Positions 37,277 to 45,284 of a stretch of DNA of 64,000 nt are shown one piece after another. This stretch comes from Poriferisodalis sp965204195 (lineage in GTDB: Bacteria > Actinomycetota > Acidimicrobiia > Acidimicrobiales > Poriferisodalaceae), in contig NZ_OZ241975.1 in assembly GCF_965204195.1 (NCBI RefSeq), positions 930,001 to 994,000 on the forward strand, in the 5' to 3' direction. The translations under genes were made by a program, and so were the position numbers. Each line of letters starts with the position of its first letter. Position 1 is the stretch's first letter. The notes beneath the pieces are model-generated. The model did no database searches, was not told the DNA's origin, and saw only the letters and a program-made list of their open reading frames with translations.

Positions 37277-37351
37277 CGCTCGCAGCATCGCGACATCACC
37301 CGACGCACGACCTTCCGATACCGCAACAATGTCAATAGGGAGACTGGGGAT

Positions 37352-37669
37352 ATGGACGAGATCTTGGATGACATCGACCGGTGGCAGGCAGCTGGCCAAC
37401 GAGTGGCCGTGGCGCGGGTGGTGGACATCGAAGGTTCGGGGCCACGCGACCCAGGCGCCGCGATGGCCGTGAACGAAGAGGGCGAAGTCGCCGGCTCGGT
37501 CTCGGGCGGTTGTGTCGAGGGCGCTGTGGTCGGCGAGGCTCTCGAGCTGCTCGGTGGGCGGCGGGGCCCGGGGATCACCACCTTCGGCTACAGCGACGAT
37601 GAGGCATTTGCCGTCGGGCTGACCTGCGGTGGCACGATCCACCTGTTCGTGGAGGAACTCGACTGGTGA
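37352..37669 (+). CDS. XdhC/CoxF N-terminal domain protein
   Basis: A 105-residue protein equal to the N-terminal XdhC_CoxI domain: ARVVDIEGSGPRDPGAAMAV, GSVSGGCVEGAVVGEA and GLTCGGTIHLFVEE. In single-chain XdhC proteins this part is followed directly by a Rossmann domain, which here is a separate reading frame overlapping by four bases (GTGA). XdhC binds molybdenum cofactor, promotes its sulfuration and delivers it to the hydroxylase. The start is ATG 37352 with GGGAG upstream. Confidence 0.88.
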   Translation: MDEILDDIDRWQAAGQRVAVARVVDIEGSGPRDPGAAMAVNEEGEVAGSVSGGCVEGAVVGEALELLGGRRGPGITTFGYSDDEAFAVGLTCGGTIHLFVEELDW

Positions 37670-38472
37670 GTGCCGAGTCCAATCGCGGCAGTGCCGGCAT
37701 CTACGAGGCATTCCGGGACGCCATCCGGGCCGAGGAGCCAGTCGCGCTGGCCACGATCATTGACGGCCCTGACGCTGGCGCGAAACTGCTCGTCCAGCCT
37801 GGCGAGGCGGCCCTCGGCACGCTGGGCGACCCCGATCTCGACCGCGTGGTTGCACGCGATGCCCTCGGAATGCTGGATGCGGGCATCAGCGAGGTGCGCC
37901 ACTACGGCCAGCACGGCGAAGCCCGCCAGATGGACCTCAGCGTGTTCGTGGAGTGCCACGCCCGGCGCCCGCACATGGTCATCTTCGGCGCCGTCGACTT
38001 CACCCGGGCGCTCGCCTCCCAGGCCAAGCTGCTCGGCTACCGCGTCACGGTGTGCGACGCAAGAGAGGTCTTCGCGACGAAGCGCCGCTTCCCGATGGCC
38101 GACGATGTCGTGGTCGACTGGCCCAATCGCCTGCTCGACCGCATCGGCGACGAGCTGGGTCCCCGCGATGCGGTATGCGTGCTCACCCACGACCACAAGT
38201 TCGACGTGCCCGCCATCGTCGGCGCCCTGCCCACTCGGGTCGGCTACCTCGGGGCGATGGGTTCCCGCACAACCCACGAGAAGCGAACCGAGCGCCTTCG
38301 CGAGGCTGGCGTCACCGACGAAGATCTCGAACGGGTCATGGCCCCGATCGGCCTCGACATTGGCGGACGTACCCCCGAGGAAACGGCCGTGTCGATCGTG
38401 GCCGAGATCATCGCCTCGCACACCGGCCGCCAAGCCCCCCGTCTCAAGGACGGCGAAGGCCGCATCCACTGA
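37666..38472 (+). CDS. XdhC/CoxF C-terminal Rossmann domain protein
   Basis: A 268-residue partner of the preceding gene, with the XdhC Rossmann fold: HMVIFGAVDFTRALASQAKL, YRVTVCDAREVFATKRRFP, CVLTHDHKFDVPAI and GYLGAMGSRTTHEKR. The usual GAGxxG dinucleotide loop is GAVDFT here, so nucleotide binding may be altered. GIYEAFRDAI at the N-terminus restarts the linker. The GTG overlaps the previous stop, so the two halves are translated together and probably assemble into one functional XdhC. Confidence 0.88.
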   Translation: MSAESNRGSAGIYEAFRDAIRAEEPVALATIIDGPDAGAKLLVQPGEAALGTLGDPDLDRVVARDALGMLDAGISEVRHYGQHGEARQMDLSVFVECHARRPHMVIFGAVDFTRALASQAKLLGYRVTVCDAREVFATKRRFPMADDVVVDWPNRLLDRIGDELGPRDAVCVLTHDHKFDVPAIVGALPTRVGYLGAMGSRTTHEKRTERLREAGVTDEDLERVMAPIGLDIGGRTPEETAVSIVAEIIASHTGRQAPRLKDGEGRIH

Positions 38473-38492
38473 ACCCGGCAGCGGTCGCCCGG

Positions 38493-38498
38493 TAGCGT
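38493..38498 (+). promoter_or_regulatory. -10 box (TAGCGT) of the acyl-CoA dehydrogenase gene
   Basis: TAGCGT lies seven bases before the ATG, giving this gene its own leaderless promoter inside the cox accessory cluster. Confidence 0.5.
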
Positions 38499-38505
38499 CG
38501 GCGCG

Positions 38506-39672
38506 ATGGACTTCACCCAAAACGAGGACCACGAGGCGATCCGCGAGGGCGTGCGGCGCGTCTGTGCAGACTTCCCCGACGAGTACTGGCGAGAGCGCGA
38601 CGAGAAACACGAGTTCCCCTGGGACTTCTACAACGCCATGGCCGAGGGCGGCTGGGTCGGCATCGCCATTCCAACCGAGTACGGCGGCGGCGGCCAAGGC
38701 ATCACCGAAGCATCGATCGTGCTGGAGGAGGTGGCCGCCAGCGGGGCCGCCATGAACGGCTGCTCAGCCCTGCACCTGTCGATCTTCGGCATGGAGCCGG
38801 TGCGCAAGTACGGCTCGGAAGCACTGGCCAAGGAGATCCTGCCCGGCGTCGCCGATGGCTCGATTCATGCCGCGTTCGGCGTCACCGAGCCCGATGCCGG
38901 CACCGACACCACGTCGATCCGTACCCGGGCCGAGCGTGACGGTGACGAATACGTGATCACGGGCGCCAAGGTGTGGACCACCAAGGCGCCCTACTGCGAC
39001 GTCTGCCTGCTGCTCGTGCGCACGACGCCCAAGGAGCTGTGCGACGGGCCGACACAGGGCATGACCCTGCTGCTGGTCGACCTGCAGGATCCGGCGGTCG
39101 ACATCACCCCGATCCCCAAGGTGGGCCGTAACGCGGTGGTCTCGTGCGAGGTGCGATACGACGGCCTGCGCGTGCCGGTGGACCGTCGCGTCGGCGAGGA
39201 GGGCGAGGGGTTCCGCTACATCCTCGACGGCCTCAATCCCGAGCGGATCCTGATCTCTGCTGAGGCTCTGGGGATCGGCCGGGTCGCGCTGCGACGCGCT
39301 GCCGAGTATGCGAAGAGCCGGGTGATCTTCGGCCGCCCGATCGGCCAGAACCAGGGCATCGCCTTCCCCTTGGCCGACAGCCATGCCCGCCTGCACGCGG
39401 CCGAATTGGTGGTGCGCGATGCGTCGTGGCGCTACGACAACGGCCTGAGCTGCGGCGAGCAGGCCAATCTGGCCAAGTATCTGGCGTCGGAGGCAGCGTT
39501 CGAGTGCGCCGACCGGGCCATGCAGACCCACGGCGGCTTCGGCTACGCCAAGGAATACGACGTGGAGCGCTACTGGCGCGAGGCCAGGCTGATGAAGATT
39601 GCGCCGGTCAGCCAGGAGATGGTCATGAACTTCGTGTCGTCGAAGGTGCTCGGCCTGCCCCGCTCGTACTAG
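38506..39672 (+). CDS. Acyl-CoA dehydrogenase
   Basis: A flavoprotein of 388 residues that introduces an alpha-beta double bond in an acyl-CoA. FGVTEPDAGTDTTSIRTRA and VITGAKVWTTKAPYCD are the FAD/substrate signature, and RVIFGRPIGQNQGIAFPLAD and MQTHGGFGYAKEYDVERYWR are typical. The catalytic Glu found in a C-terminal YEGT-like motif in short-chain enzymes is absent: the stretch reads KIAPVSQEM. Some subfamilies use a Glu in an earlier helix, so activity is likely. Its tie to the cox genes is unclear. Confidence 0.93.
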   Translation: MDFTQNEDHEAIREGVRRVCADFPDEYWRERDEKHEFPWDFYNAMAEGGWVGIAIPTEYGGGGQGITEASIVLEEVAASGAAMNGCSALHLSIFGMEPVRKYGSEALAKEILPGVADGSIHAAFGVTEPDAGTDTTSIRTRAERDGDEYVITGAKVWTTKAPYCDVCLLLVRTTPKELCDGPTQGMTLLLVDLQDPAVDITPIPKVGRNAVVSCEVRYDGLRVPVDRRVGEEGEGFRYILDGLNPERILISAEALGIGRVALRRAAEYAKSRVIFGRPIGQNQGIAFPLADSHARLHAAELVVRDASWRYDNGLSCGEQANLAKYLASEAAFECADRAMQTHGGFGYAKEYDVERYWREARLMKIAPVSQEMVMNFVSSKVLGLPRSY

Positions 39673-39701
39673 CCGACTGCCGCCACGGAGGTCATTTGCC
39701 A

Positions 39702-40268
39702 GTGTCCACGGCGGGAGTGCTGCTGGCAGCGGGGGCCGGGACCCGGTTCGCAGGCCCGCAGCACAAGCTGCTGGCGGTCATGGACGGCCACAGCGTGGTG
39801 AGCCGGGCTCTGGAGTCGCTGCTGGGGGCGTCGCTCGATGCCGTCGCGGTGGTCACCGGCGCGGTGGATGTCTCGGAGGTGCTTGCAGCGACCGGCGGCG
39901 ACATTGCCGTAATCGACAATGATCGCTGGGAATCGGGCATTGCGTCATCGGTTCGCTGCGCTGCGTCGTGGGCGGCCCGGCAGGGCCACGACGCGATCGT
40001 GGTGGGCCTCGCCGACCAGCCGTTCGTGACGGCGGCGTCGTGGCAGGCCGTCGCCGACTGCGCGGCGCCCATCGCCGTTGGCACCTACGGCGCCCGGCGG
40101 CGCAACCCGGTCCGGCTGGCACGCGAGGTCTGGCCGCTGTTGCCGTACGGCGGCGACGACGGCGGCCGGACGGTGATGCGGCGATTTCCGGAAATCGTGG
40201 TGCCGGTAGCCTGCGAAGGGTCACCCAACGACATCGACACCGTGGAGGATCTGCGCCGATGGAGCTGA
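39702..40268 (+). CDS. MocA/MobA-like molybdenum cofactor nucleotidyltransferase
   Basis: A 188-residue NTP-transferase. VLLAAGAGTRFAGPQHKLLA, VVTGAVDVSEVL, IVVGLADQPFVTAASWQ and CEGSPNDIDTVEDLRRW match MocA-type enzymes that attach CMP to molybdopterin, the form used by CO and aldehyde dehydrogenases. GTG 39702 is nine bases after GGAGGT. It overlaps coxG by ten bases. Its place in the cox cluster supports the assignment over the MobA guanylyltransferase or other NTP-transferases. Confidence 0.85.
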   Translation: MSTAGVLLAAGAGTRFAGPQHKLLAVMDGHSVVSRALESLLGASLDAVAVVTGAVDVSEVLAATGGDIAVIDNDRWESGIASSVRCAASWAARQGHDAIVVGLADQPFVTAASWQAVADCAAPIAVGTYGARRRNPVRLAREVWPLLPYGGDDGGRTVMRRFPEIVVPVACEGSPNDIDTVEDLRRWS

Positions 40269-40948
40269 AGAGTGAATTCCGTGTCGGCATACCCGTCGAG
40301 CAGGCGTGGAGCACGCTGACCGATGTCGAGTTCATCGCGCCGTGCATGCCGGGCGCGCAGCTCACCGAGGTCGACGGCGACGAATTCAAGGGCGGTGTGA
40401 AGATCAAGGTGGGTCCGATCACGGCGCAGTACAAGGGCTCTGCGAAGTTTGTCGAGCTCGACGAGGCCAACCGCCGGATCGTGCTCGAGGCGTCCGGCCG
40501 TGACTCACGCGGCGCGGGCAACGCAGCCGCAGAGGTGACCGCCGAGATGACCCCCGACGGCGACGGCACGGTCGTGTCGATCGCCACCGACCTGAAGGTC
40601 ACCGGCAAGGTGGCGCAGTTCGGACGTGGCGTGATGGCCGACGTCACCGAGAAGCTCATCGGTCAGTTCGTGGACTCGCTCGAACAGAAGCTGTCCGAGC
40701 TCGGCGACCAAGGTGATGCCGACGCCGCTGCGGACGATGCTGCGGCGGATGACGCCGAGGCGTCCGACGAGACAGGCGAGGCGCCAGCTTCGTCGGGCCC
40801 ACGCCAGATCGAGATGGCCGAGCCTGAACCGGTCGACCTGCTCGAGACAGCGGGCCGGCCCATGCTCAAGCGCATCTTGGCGCCGCTCGCGGTGGTGGTC
40901 TTCTTCCTGTTCAACCGTCGCCGCAGGCGCAAGCGTCGCCAAGGCTGA
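40259..40948 (+). CDS. coxG: CoxG-type SRPBCC membrane-anchored protein
   Basis: A 229-residue protein. The first ~150 residues form an SRPBCC ligand-binding fold: GIPVEQAWSTLTDVEFIAPC, MPGAQLTEVDGDEFKGGVKI and VGPITAQYKGSAKF are CoxG signatures. An acidic Asp/Ala linker follows, then a C-terminal hydrophobic helix (about 206-219) and a basic RRRRRKRRQG end, which should anchor it to the inner face of the membrane. CoxG recruits CO dehydrogenase to the membrane and may pass electrons to quinone. The start overlaps the MocA-like gene. Confidence 0.92.
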   Translation: MELKSEFRVGIPVEQAWSTLTDVEFIAPCMPGAQLTEVDGDEFKGGVKIKVGPITAQYKGSAKFVELDEANRRIVLEASGRDSRGAGNAAAEVTAEMTPDGDGTVVSIATDLKVTGKVAQFGRGVMADVTEKLIGQFVDSLEQKLSELGDQGDADAAADDAAADDAEASDETGEAPASSGPRQIEMAEPEPVDLLETAGRPMLKRILAPLAVVVFFLFNRRRRRKRRQG

Positions 40949-40976
40949 GGGCTCGCTGCAGCGACTCCCTAGGGCG

Positions 40977-41591
40977 TTGCTCGTTCGTTGCGCCCCCGGC
41001 GCGCCCCTGACGCCCGCTCAAGCCGAAGCAGTAGCTGGCTTGCTCGGCCGCCCGCCCCAGTGCGCTTTCGAGGTGGCCGTCGCGCACGACGACGGGCGGC
41101 CCGTGGTGATCGCCAATGCTCCGCTGCTCGATGACGGGCGCCCGATGCCCACCCGCTACTGGCTGGTCGACGTCGACCTGCGTCGGCGAGTGTCCCAGCT
41201 CGAGGGCGACGGCGGGGTGCGGGCGGCTGAGGCGGCCGTCGATCCCGAGGCGCTTGCCGCGGCGCATGATCGCTACGCCTCCGAACGAGATGCGCTGGTG
41301 CCCCCCGATCACCGCGGACCGCGCCCGACGGGCGGCGTCGGGGGGACGGCGCGAGGCGTGAAGTGCCTGCACGCGCATCTGGCGTACCGGCTGGCGGGCG
41401 GCGATGACCCCGTCGGCGGTTGGGTAATGGCACGGCTTGGCGACATCGGCGTGTCATCGGCCGTCGAGAGCACTGCTGCCGCGCCTGCGCCCGACGAACA
41501 TGCGCTCGCGACGGGGTCCGGTGAACCAGCGCCTGCGTTCGGCGAACCGGCACGCGCATCCGTCCGGCCAGAACTAGCGGCCGGTTCTTGA
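40977..41591 (+). CDS. DUF501 family protein
   Basis: An uncharacterised actinobacterial family, about 204 residues here. LLGRPPQCAFEVAVAHDDGR, PMPTRYWLVDVDLRRRVSQL and VKCLHAHLAYRLAGGDDPVG match DUF501. The tail after residue ~150 is low-complexity Ala/Pro. The start is uncertain: TTG 40977 is the best in-frame codon after coxG, and no ATG is available before the domain. It is coupled to ppx (TGATG). In mycobacteria it lies between ftsB and ppx. Confidence 0.82.
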   Translation: MLVRCAPGAPLTPAQAEAVAGLLGRPPQCAFEVAVAHDDGRPVVIANAPLLDDGRPMPTRYWLVDVDLRRRVSQLEGDGGVRAAEAAVDPEALAAAHDRYASERDALVPPDHRGPRPTGGVGGTARGVKCLHAHLAYRLAGGDDPVGGWVMARLGDIGVSSAVESTAAAPAPDEHALATGSGEPAPAFGEPARASVRPELAAGS

Positions 41592-42709
41592 TGAGCGCTG
41601 AGCCGTCGCCGGGTCCGGTTGCGGTCGTGGACTGCGGCACGAACACCACGCGCCTGCTCATCGACGACGGCACCGGGCTGGGGCAGCGGCTGCTGCGCAT
41701 CACCGGGCTCGGACGGGGCGTCGATGCCGGAGGTCGGCTTCGAGACGACGCCATCGGCCGCGTCGTCGACGTGCTGGGGGAGTACCGCCAGATCATCGAC
41801 GACCGCCAGGCGACTGCGGTGCGGGCCGTCGCGACCAGTGCTGCGCGCGATGCCGCGAACGGAGCTGAGTTCCTGCAGCGGGCGAGCGACGCGCTCGGCA
41901 CCGACGTCGAGCTGCTGGATGGCGATGCCGAGGCTGCGTACGGATTTGCCGGGGCTACCGCCGGCTTGGCCGGTGTTTCCGGCACCGGCACGTCTTCCGG
42001 TCCCGACACGCCCACAGCTTCTGCTCTTGCGGAGGGTCGTGCTGCGCTGGTGCTCGACATCGGCGGGGGATCGACGGAGTTCGCCTACGGCACGCCATCG
42101 GCTGGCGGCCGACCGGATGCGGCAATCTCCGTCGACATGGGTTCGGTGCGGTGGACGGAGAGGTTCCTGGCATCGGATCCTCCCCGGCCCGAGGAGTTGA
42201 GTTCGGCGATCTCGGTCGCGCGCCTGCATCTCGACGACATCGACCGTGATCATCCCGTCATCGCTCGGGGTGCCGCGGCGGCACGGCTTGTGGGTGTCGC
42301 CGGGACGGTCACGACTGTGGCCGCGGTCGAGATCGGCCTCGATCCCTACGAGCCCGAGGTCATTGACGGGTTCGTGCTCAGTCGGGCCGCTGCCGAGGAT
42401 GTCTTCCGCACGCTGGCTACCGAGCGGCTGGCCGACCGCATCCACAATCCGGGCTTGCACGTCGATCGGGCGCCCGTGATCGTGGGCGGTTGCTGCATCC
42501 TCGTTGCGGTCATGCGCCATTGGAACATCGACGAGTGCATCGTGCGCGAGCGCGATCTCCTCGACGGCATAGCGGCCGAACTGCGTGAGGCGCAGGCAAG
42601 CCCAGCGGCCGAACTGCGTGAGGCGCAGGCAAGCCCAGCGGCGGAGCTCCGCGAAGCGCAGGCCGGTCCAGCGGCTGAGCTCAGCGAAGGCACCGATGCC
42701 GCTCGGTGA
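41591..42709 (+). CDS. ppx: Exopolyphosphatase/pppGpp phosphatase family (Ppx/GppA)
   Basis: A 372-residue ASKHA-fold phosphatase. VVDCGTNTTRLLIDD (phosphate 1), VATSAARDAANGAEFL, LLDGDAEAAYGF, VLDIGGGSTEFAYG (phosphate 2), and VGVAGTVTTVAAV define the family. It hydrolyses polyphosphate or the pentaphosphate alarmone. A linker of about 20 residues near residue 125 and three-plus copies of an 11-residue tandem repeat at the C-terminus (AELREAQASPA) are unusual. The ATG overlaps the DUF501 stop. PPK2 elsewhere in the window acts on the same polymer. Confidence 0.93.
   Translation: MSAEPSPGPVAVVDCGTNTTRLLIDDGTGLGQRLLRITGLGRGVDAGGRLRDDAIGRVVDVLGEYRQIIDDRQATAVRAVATSAARDAANGAEFLQRASDALGTDVELLDGDAEAAYGFAGATAGLAGVSGTGTSSGPDTPTASALAEGRAALVLDIGGGSTEFAYGTPSAGGRPDAAISVDMGSVRWTERFLASDPPRPEELSSAISVARLHLDDIDRDHPVIARGAAAARLVGVAGTVTTVAAVEIGLDPYEPEVIDGFVLSRAAAEDVFRTLATERLADRIHNPGLHVDRAPVIVGGCCILVAVMRHWNIDECIVRERDLLDGIAAELREAQASPAAELREAQASPAAELREAQAGPAAELSEGTDAAR
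42572..42685 (+). repeat. 33-bp in-frame tandem repeat at the ppx 3' end
   Basis: Units at 42572, 42605 and 42638, with a partial fourth at 42671. The first two are nearly identical at the base level, the third and fourth more diverged. It encodes AAELREAQASP repeats. Confidence 0.9.
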
Positions 42710-42727
42710 GCGCCGACGGCGCGCCAG

Positions 42728-42733
42728 TACTGT
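42728..42733 (+). promoter_or_regulatory. -10 box (TACTGT) of the GNAT gene
   Basis: TACTGT ends seven bases before the GTG start. Confidence 0.5.
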
Positions 42734-42740
42734 TCGCAGC

Positions 42741-43367
42741 GTGAGTCGTCTGCGCACCGAGCGGCTCGAGCTTCGCCCGCTCGTGCCGTCAGACTTCGCC
42801 CAATGGAACGAAGTCCGGGAGCGGTGCCGCGACTGGCTGGCAAAGTGGGAGCCTCGCCCGCCCGCGAGCGCGCCCGATCCGTCGCGCGACCCGCAAGCAT
42901 TCGCCAATCGCTGCCGCGTCCGTGAACGCGAGCGCTCATTGGGCACGGCGTTCGACTTCGGCCTGTGGCACGAAGGCTGGTTCTGCGGCGAGATCAATGT
43001 CTCACATGTGGCACGTGGGGCATTCCAGAGCGCCCACGTGGGCTACTGGATCGACGAACGGCTGGCCGGCAAGGGACTGGTCGCCGAAGGGCTGCTGGCG
43101 GTGTTCGGGTTCGCCTTCGATCAGGTCGGCTTGCACCGGGTGCAGGTGTCGATCATGCCGCGCAACGCTGCCAGCCTGCGGGTAGTTGAGAAGCTGGGAT
43201 TGCGCTCGGAGGGAATCGCGCAGGGCTACATCCAGATCGCCGGCGTGTGGGAAGACCACGAGCGCTTCGGGCTGACGCTGGAGGAATGGCGGGCCAGCCG
43301 AGAAGAGATGGCGGCACGACTGCGGGCCGCGCGGCTGGGTCGCACTCCGATGCCTACGGACGGGTAG
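42741..43367 (+). CDS. GNAT acetyltransferase (RimJ-like)
   Basis: A 208-residue acetyl-CoA-dependent N-acetyltransferase. LRTERLELRPLVPSDFAQWN is the RimJ/RimL-type N-terminus. The acetyl-CoA loop and following helix are GYWIDERLAGKGLVAEGLLA, and VSIMPRNAASLRVVEKLGL completes the fold. RimJ-type enzymes act on ribosomal proteins or small amines; the substrate is not known. GTG 42741 fits both the family start and a TACTGT box seven bases upstream. Confidence 0.93.
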   Translation: MSRLRTERLELRPLVPSDFAQWNEVRERCRDWLAKWEPRPPASAPDPSRDPQAFANRCRVRERERSLGTAFDFGLWHEGWFCGEINVSHVARGAFQSAHVGYWIDERLAGKGLVAEGLLAVFGFAFDQVGLHRVQVSIMPRNAASLRVVEKLGLRSEGIAQGYIQIAGVWEDHERFGLTLEEWRASREEMAARLRAARLGRTPMPTDG

Positions 43368-43451
43368 GCGGAAGCCGCGATACAGCCTGCCGGTAGCGGC
43401 CACAGGGGTCGAGCCGAGAGACCAACCTCCTCGCTGTTGCACCTGTTGTTT

Positions 43452-43520
43452 CCCGCTCTTGTTCGCTGTCGCTCACGGGCCGCTCGGGCCACGGCTTCGC
43501 CTACCGGCTCAGCCTCTTGG
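43452..43520 (+). repeat. Interspersed repeat, copy B
   Basis: Copy of the repeat family in the gap between the convergent GNAT and nuclease genes. It shares CCCGCTCTTGTTCGCTG, GCTCACGGGCCGCTCGGGCC and GGCTCAGCCTCTTGG with copy C at 53870. Confidence 0.75.
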
Positions 43521-43529
43521 CAGCACGGC

Positions 43530-44489
43530 TCAGTCGTCGGGGTCTGACAGCCAGGCCTGACCCGGCTCGCAATCGGCCGAGATCGGGCACCAACGGCACG
43601 GCGGTCCGGGCACGCGCCGCGGCTCACGCCTGTCCGTTCGCAAGCTGATGAGTCGACCGGTGCCGTCCACGGTTCGACGCAGCGCGCTGTCGAGCACGTC
43701 GGCAGTCACTGCCTCGTGCTCTATGCGTCCTTCGGCGACGTAGAACGAGCCGACGCCCAGCGGCGGCACGCCCACCGAGAGCGTCTCCACGAGCGCGTAG
43801 AACCGCAGGTCTTCCGGGTCGGTCGGTGTGCGTGAGCCTGTCTTGAGGTCGATGATGACCTTGCCGGCGCGCTGGAGGCCGTCAGGTCCGCCCAGCGGTG
43901 TAGGTGATCCGAGCGTGAGGTCGTACTTGCCGTTGAGCACGAACGCACCGTCGCAGAGCCGTGCGCGGGCCCGGACTTCGGCAGCGGGTCGCCAAGCACG
44001 CTGCATCGGCGGGAACGTCTCGCCGAAGCGGGCGAGCAGCGCAACGCAGTTAGCCGTCAGATCGGCGCGCTCGCCGTCCGATGCCTCGGCCAGGAAGCTG
44101 CCGAGGTTGTCGTCGTCGGCGACGAGACGTTCGAGCGCAGCATCGACCGCGCCTTCAGGTTCGAAGCGCCGATGGGTGGACAGTTCGACGGCCTTGTGCA
44201 GCACCGTGCCGCGTGCAGTCGGCACGGACCATGCGAACGGGGTGTCGGCATCGGCGAGGTATCGCGCTTCGCAGCCGAACACGCCGGCGAGGTCCCGCTT
44301 GGCGACCCACAGCCCACGGCTGTCGATGTCGCGAGCCGCATCGACGAGCCCGTTCAGCGCTGCTTCGGCTTCGCTGCGCAACTCGTTGGCGAAGCCGGCC
44401 GGGTAGGTGGGACGGTGCTCTGCGGGCGTGCGGATTGCGTCCAGCGTGGCCTGCTGGGCCGGCAGCAATCCCGGAGCGGTCTCAGCCAT
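43530..44489 (-). CDS. RecB-family PD-(D/E)XK nuclease with Fe-S cluster motif
   Basis: A 319-residue stand-alone nuclease. The core VLNGKYDLTLGS ... KVIIDLKTG ... DLRFYAL is the PD-(D/E)XK arrangement (Asp, D-x-K, then a downstream Tyr/Leu helix). A single Cys in VFGCEARYL plus the terminal GPPCRWCPISADCEPG provides the four cysteines of an AddB/Cas4-type 4Fe-4S cluster. Such proteins are 5'-3' DNA exonucleases or repair factors. No CRISPR or AddAB genes are nearby. It is divergent from an unknown gene at 44568. Confidence 0.85.
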   Translation of the reverse strand: MAETAPGLLPAQQATLDAIRTPAEHRPTYPAGFANELRSEAEAALNGLVDAARDIDSRGLWVAKRDLAGVFGCEARYLADADTPFAWSVPTARGTVLHKAVELSTHRRFEPEGAVDAALERLVADDDNLGSFLAEASDGERADLTANCVALLARFGETFPPMQRAWRPAAEVRARARLCDGAFVLNGKYDLTLGSPTPLGGPDGLQRAGKVIIDLKTGSRTPTDPEDLRFYALVETLSVGVPPLGVGSFYVAEGRIEHEAVTADVLDSALRRTVDGTGRLISLRTDRREPRRVPGPPCRWCPISADCEPGQAWLSDPDD

Positions 44490-44567
44490 GCGTGCTCATT
44501 GTTGCCGTCCCCGCACCCGCTGCGGCACCCGCCCTTTGGTGTCACACCCCCTGGCGATGATGGGCAC

Positions 44568-45101
44568 ATGCCAGCAACACCTCGCACCCACCCTCCCGCA
44601 GCGCTCCGGCTGGTTGATGCCTCGCCGGCTCGCGGGCGATCGCACCGAGCCGGCAGCTCATCGGCGGCAGCCGCCGGCGTGCTCAGCGATTCGAGCGCCG
44701 ACCCGTCGGGCCGCTTCGTGCTGACGGCGCGCGCCTTGGCCGCGGCCTCACGCGAGATGGGCCTCAATGTGCCCAGCTTCCAGAGCCCGCCGCGATCGGA
44801 TCAGCTCGATCGTTCCATCCAGCGCAGCGTTCACGGTGATTGCGTGGTCGCAGTGCGCGTGCGCGGCCGCCCCTTCGCAGCGGTCGTGGCCGACGCCATC
44901 GAGGGCATTGTGGTGTGCAACCAGTTGGATGCCTCAGCAGCGGCTGCGGTGAGAGATGAGCTGTGGCGCGAGATCGAGGGCAGCCACGATGCCGCCGCTC
45001 CTACCGCCCGCCCCAAAGGGCCACGCGCAGCAGCATCAGAGAGCGGGCGTTCCACGCCGGGCAATGTCGCGGAGCCGTACGCCTTGGACGAAGCCGCCTA
45101 G
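44568..45101 (+). CDS. Conserved-looking protein of unknown function
   Basis: A 177-residue protein I do not recognise. The N-terminal third is low-complexity Ala/Ser/Pro. A compact region (residues ~50-137) reads like a small folded domain: FVLTARALAAASREMGLNVP, then QRSVHGDCVVAVRVRGRPFA and AVVADAIEGIVVCNQLDASA. No signal peptide or catalytic motif is apparent. The ATG is at 44568 with no clear ribosome-binding site. It is divergent from the Fe-S nuclease. Coding is supported by codon pattern and by the plausible folded segment. Confidence 0.6.
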   Translation: MPATPRTHPPAALRLVDASPARGRSHRAGSSSAAAAGVLSDSSADPSGRFVLTARALAAASREMGLNVPSFQSPPRSDQLDRSIQRSVHGDCVVAVRVRGRPFAAVVADAIEGIVVCNQLDASAAAAVRDELWREIEGSHDAAAPTARPKGPRAAASESGRSTPGNVAEPYALDEAA

Positions 45102-45174
45102 GAATTCAGTGCATCGTGCCCGGGCGTTCGTGCGAGCATGATGGGCATTGCGGAGGCGATGAACGCGCCGAGTG

Positions 45175-45260
45175 GCCCGGGTGGCGGAACTGGCAGACGC
45201 AGAGGGCTTAAACCCCTCGGCTCCCACGGGAGCGTGCGGGTTCGAATCCCGCCCCGGGCA
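45175..45260 (+). tRNA. tRNA-Leu (anticodon TAA)
   Basis: An 86-base class II tRNA. Acceptor arms GCCCGGG/CCCGGGC, anticodon stem GAGGG/CCCTC with loop CTTAAAC (anticodon TAA), a long variable arm (about GGCTCCCACGGGAGC) and T arm GCGGG/CCCGC around TTCGAAT. Discriminator A; CCA is not encoded. Confidence 0.97.
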
Positions 45261-45284
45261 CCCGCCAACGCGTCGCTGTGACGA

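Noticed and set aside
38506..39672. Inactive acyl-CoA dehydrogenase because the YEGT-type Glu is missing
   Set aside because: Some subfamilies place the catalytic Glu in an earlier helix, and the remaining motifs are complete, so loss of activity is not supported.
41309..42997. 562-codon minus-strand frame across DUF501, ppx and the GNAT gene
   Set aside because: Shadow; low-complexity Arg/Ser/Ala translation with no start signal.
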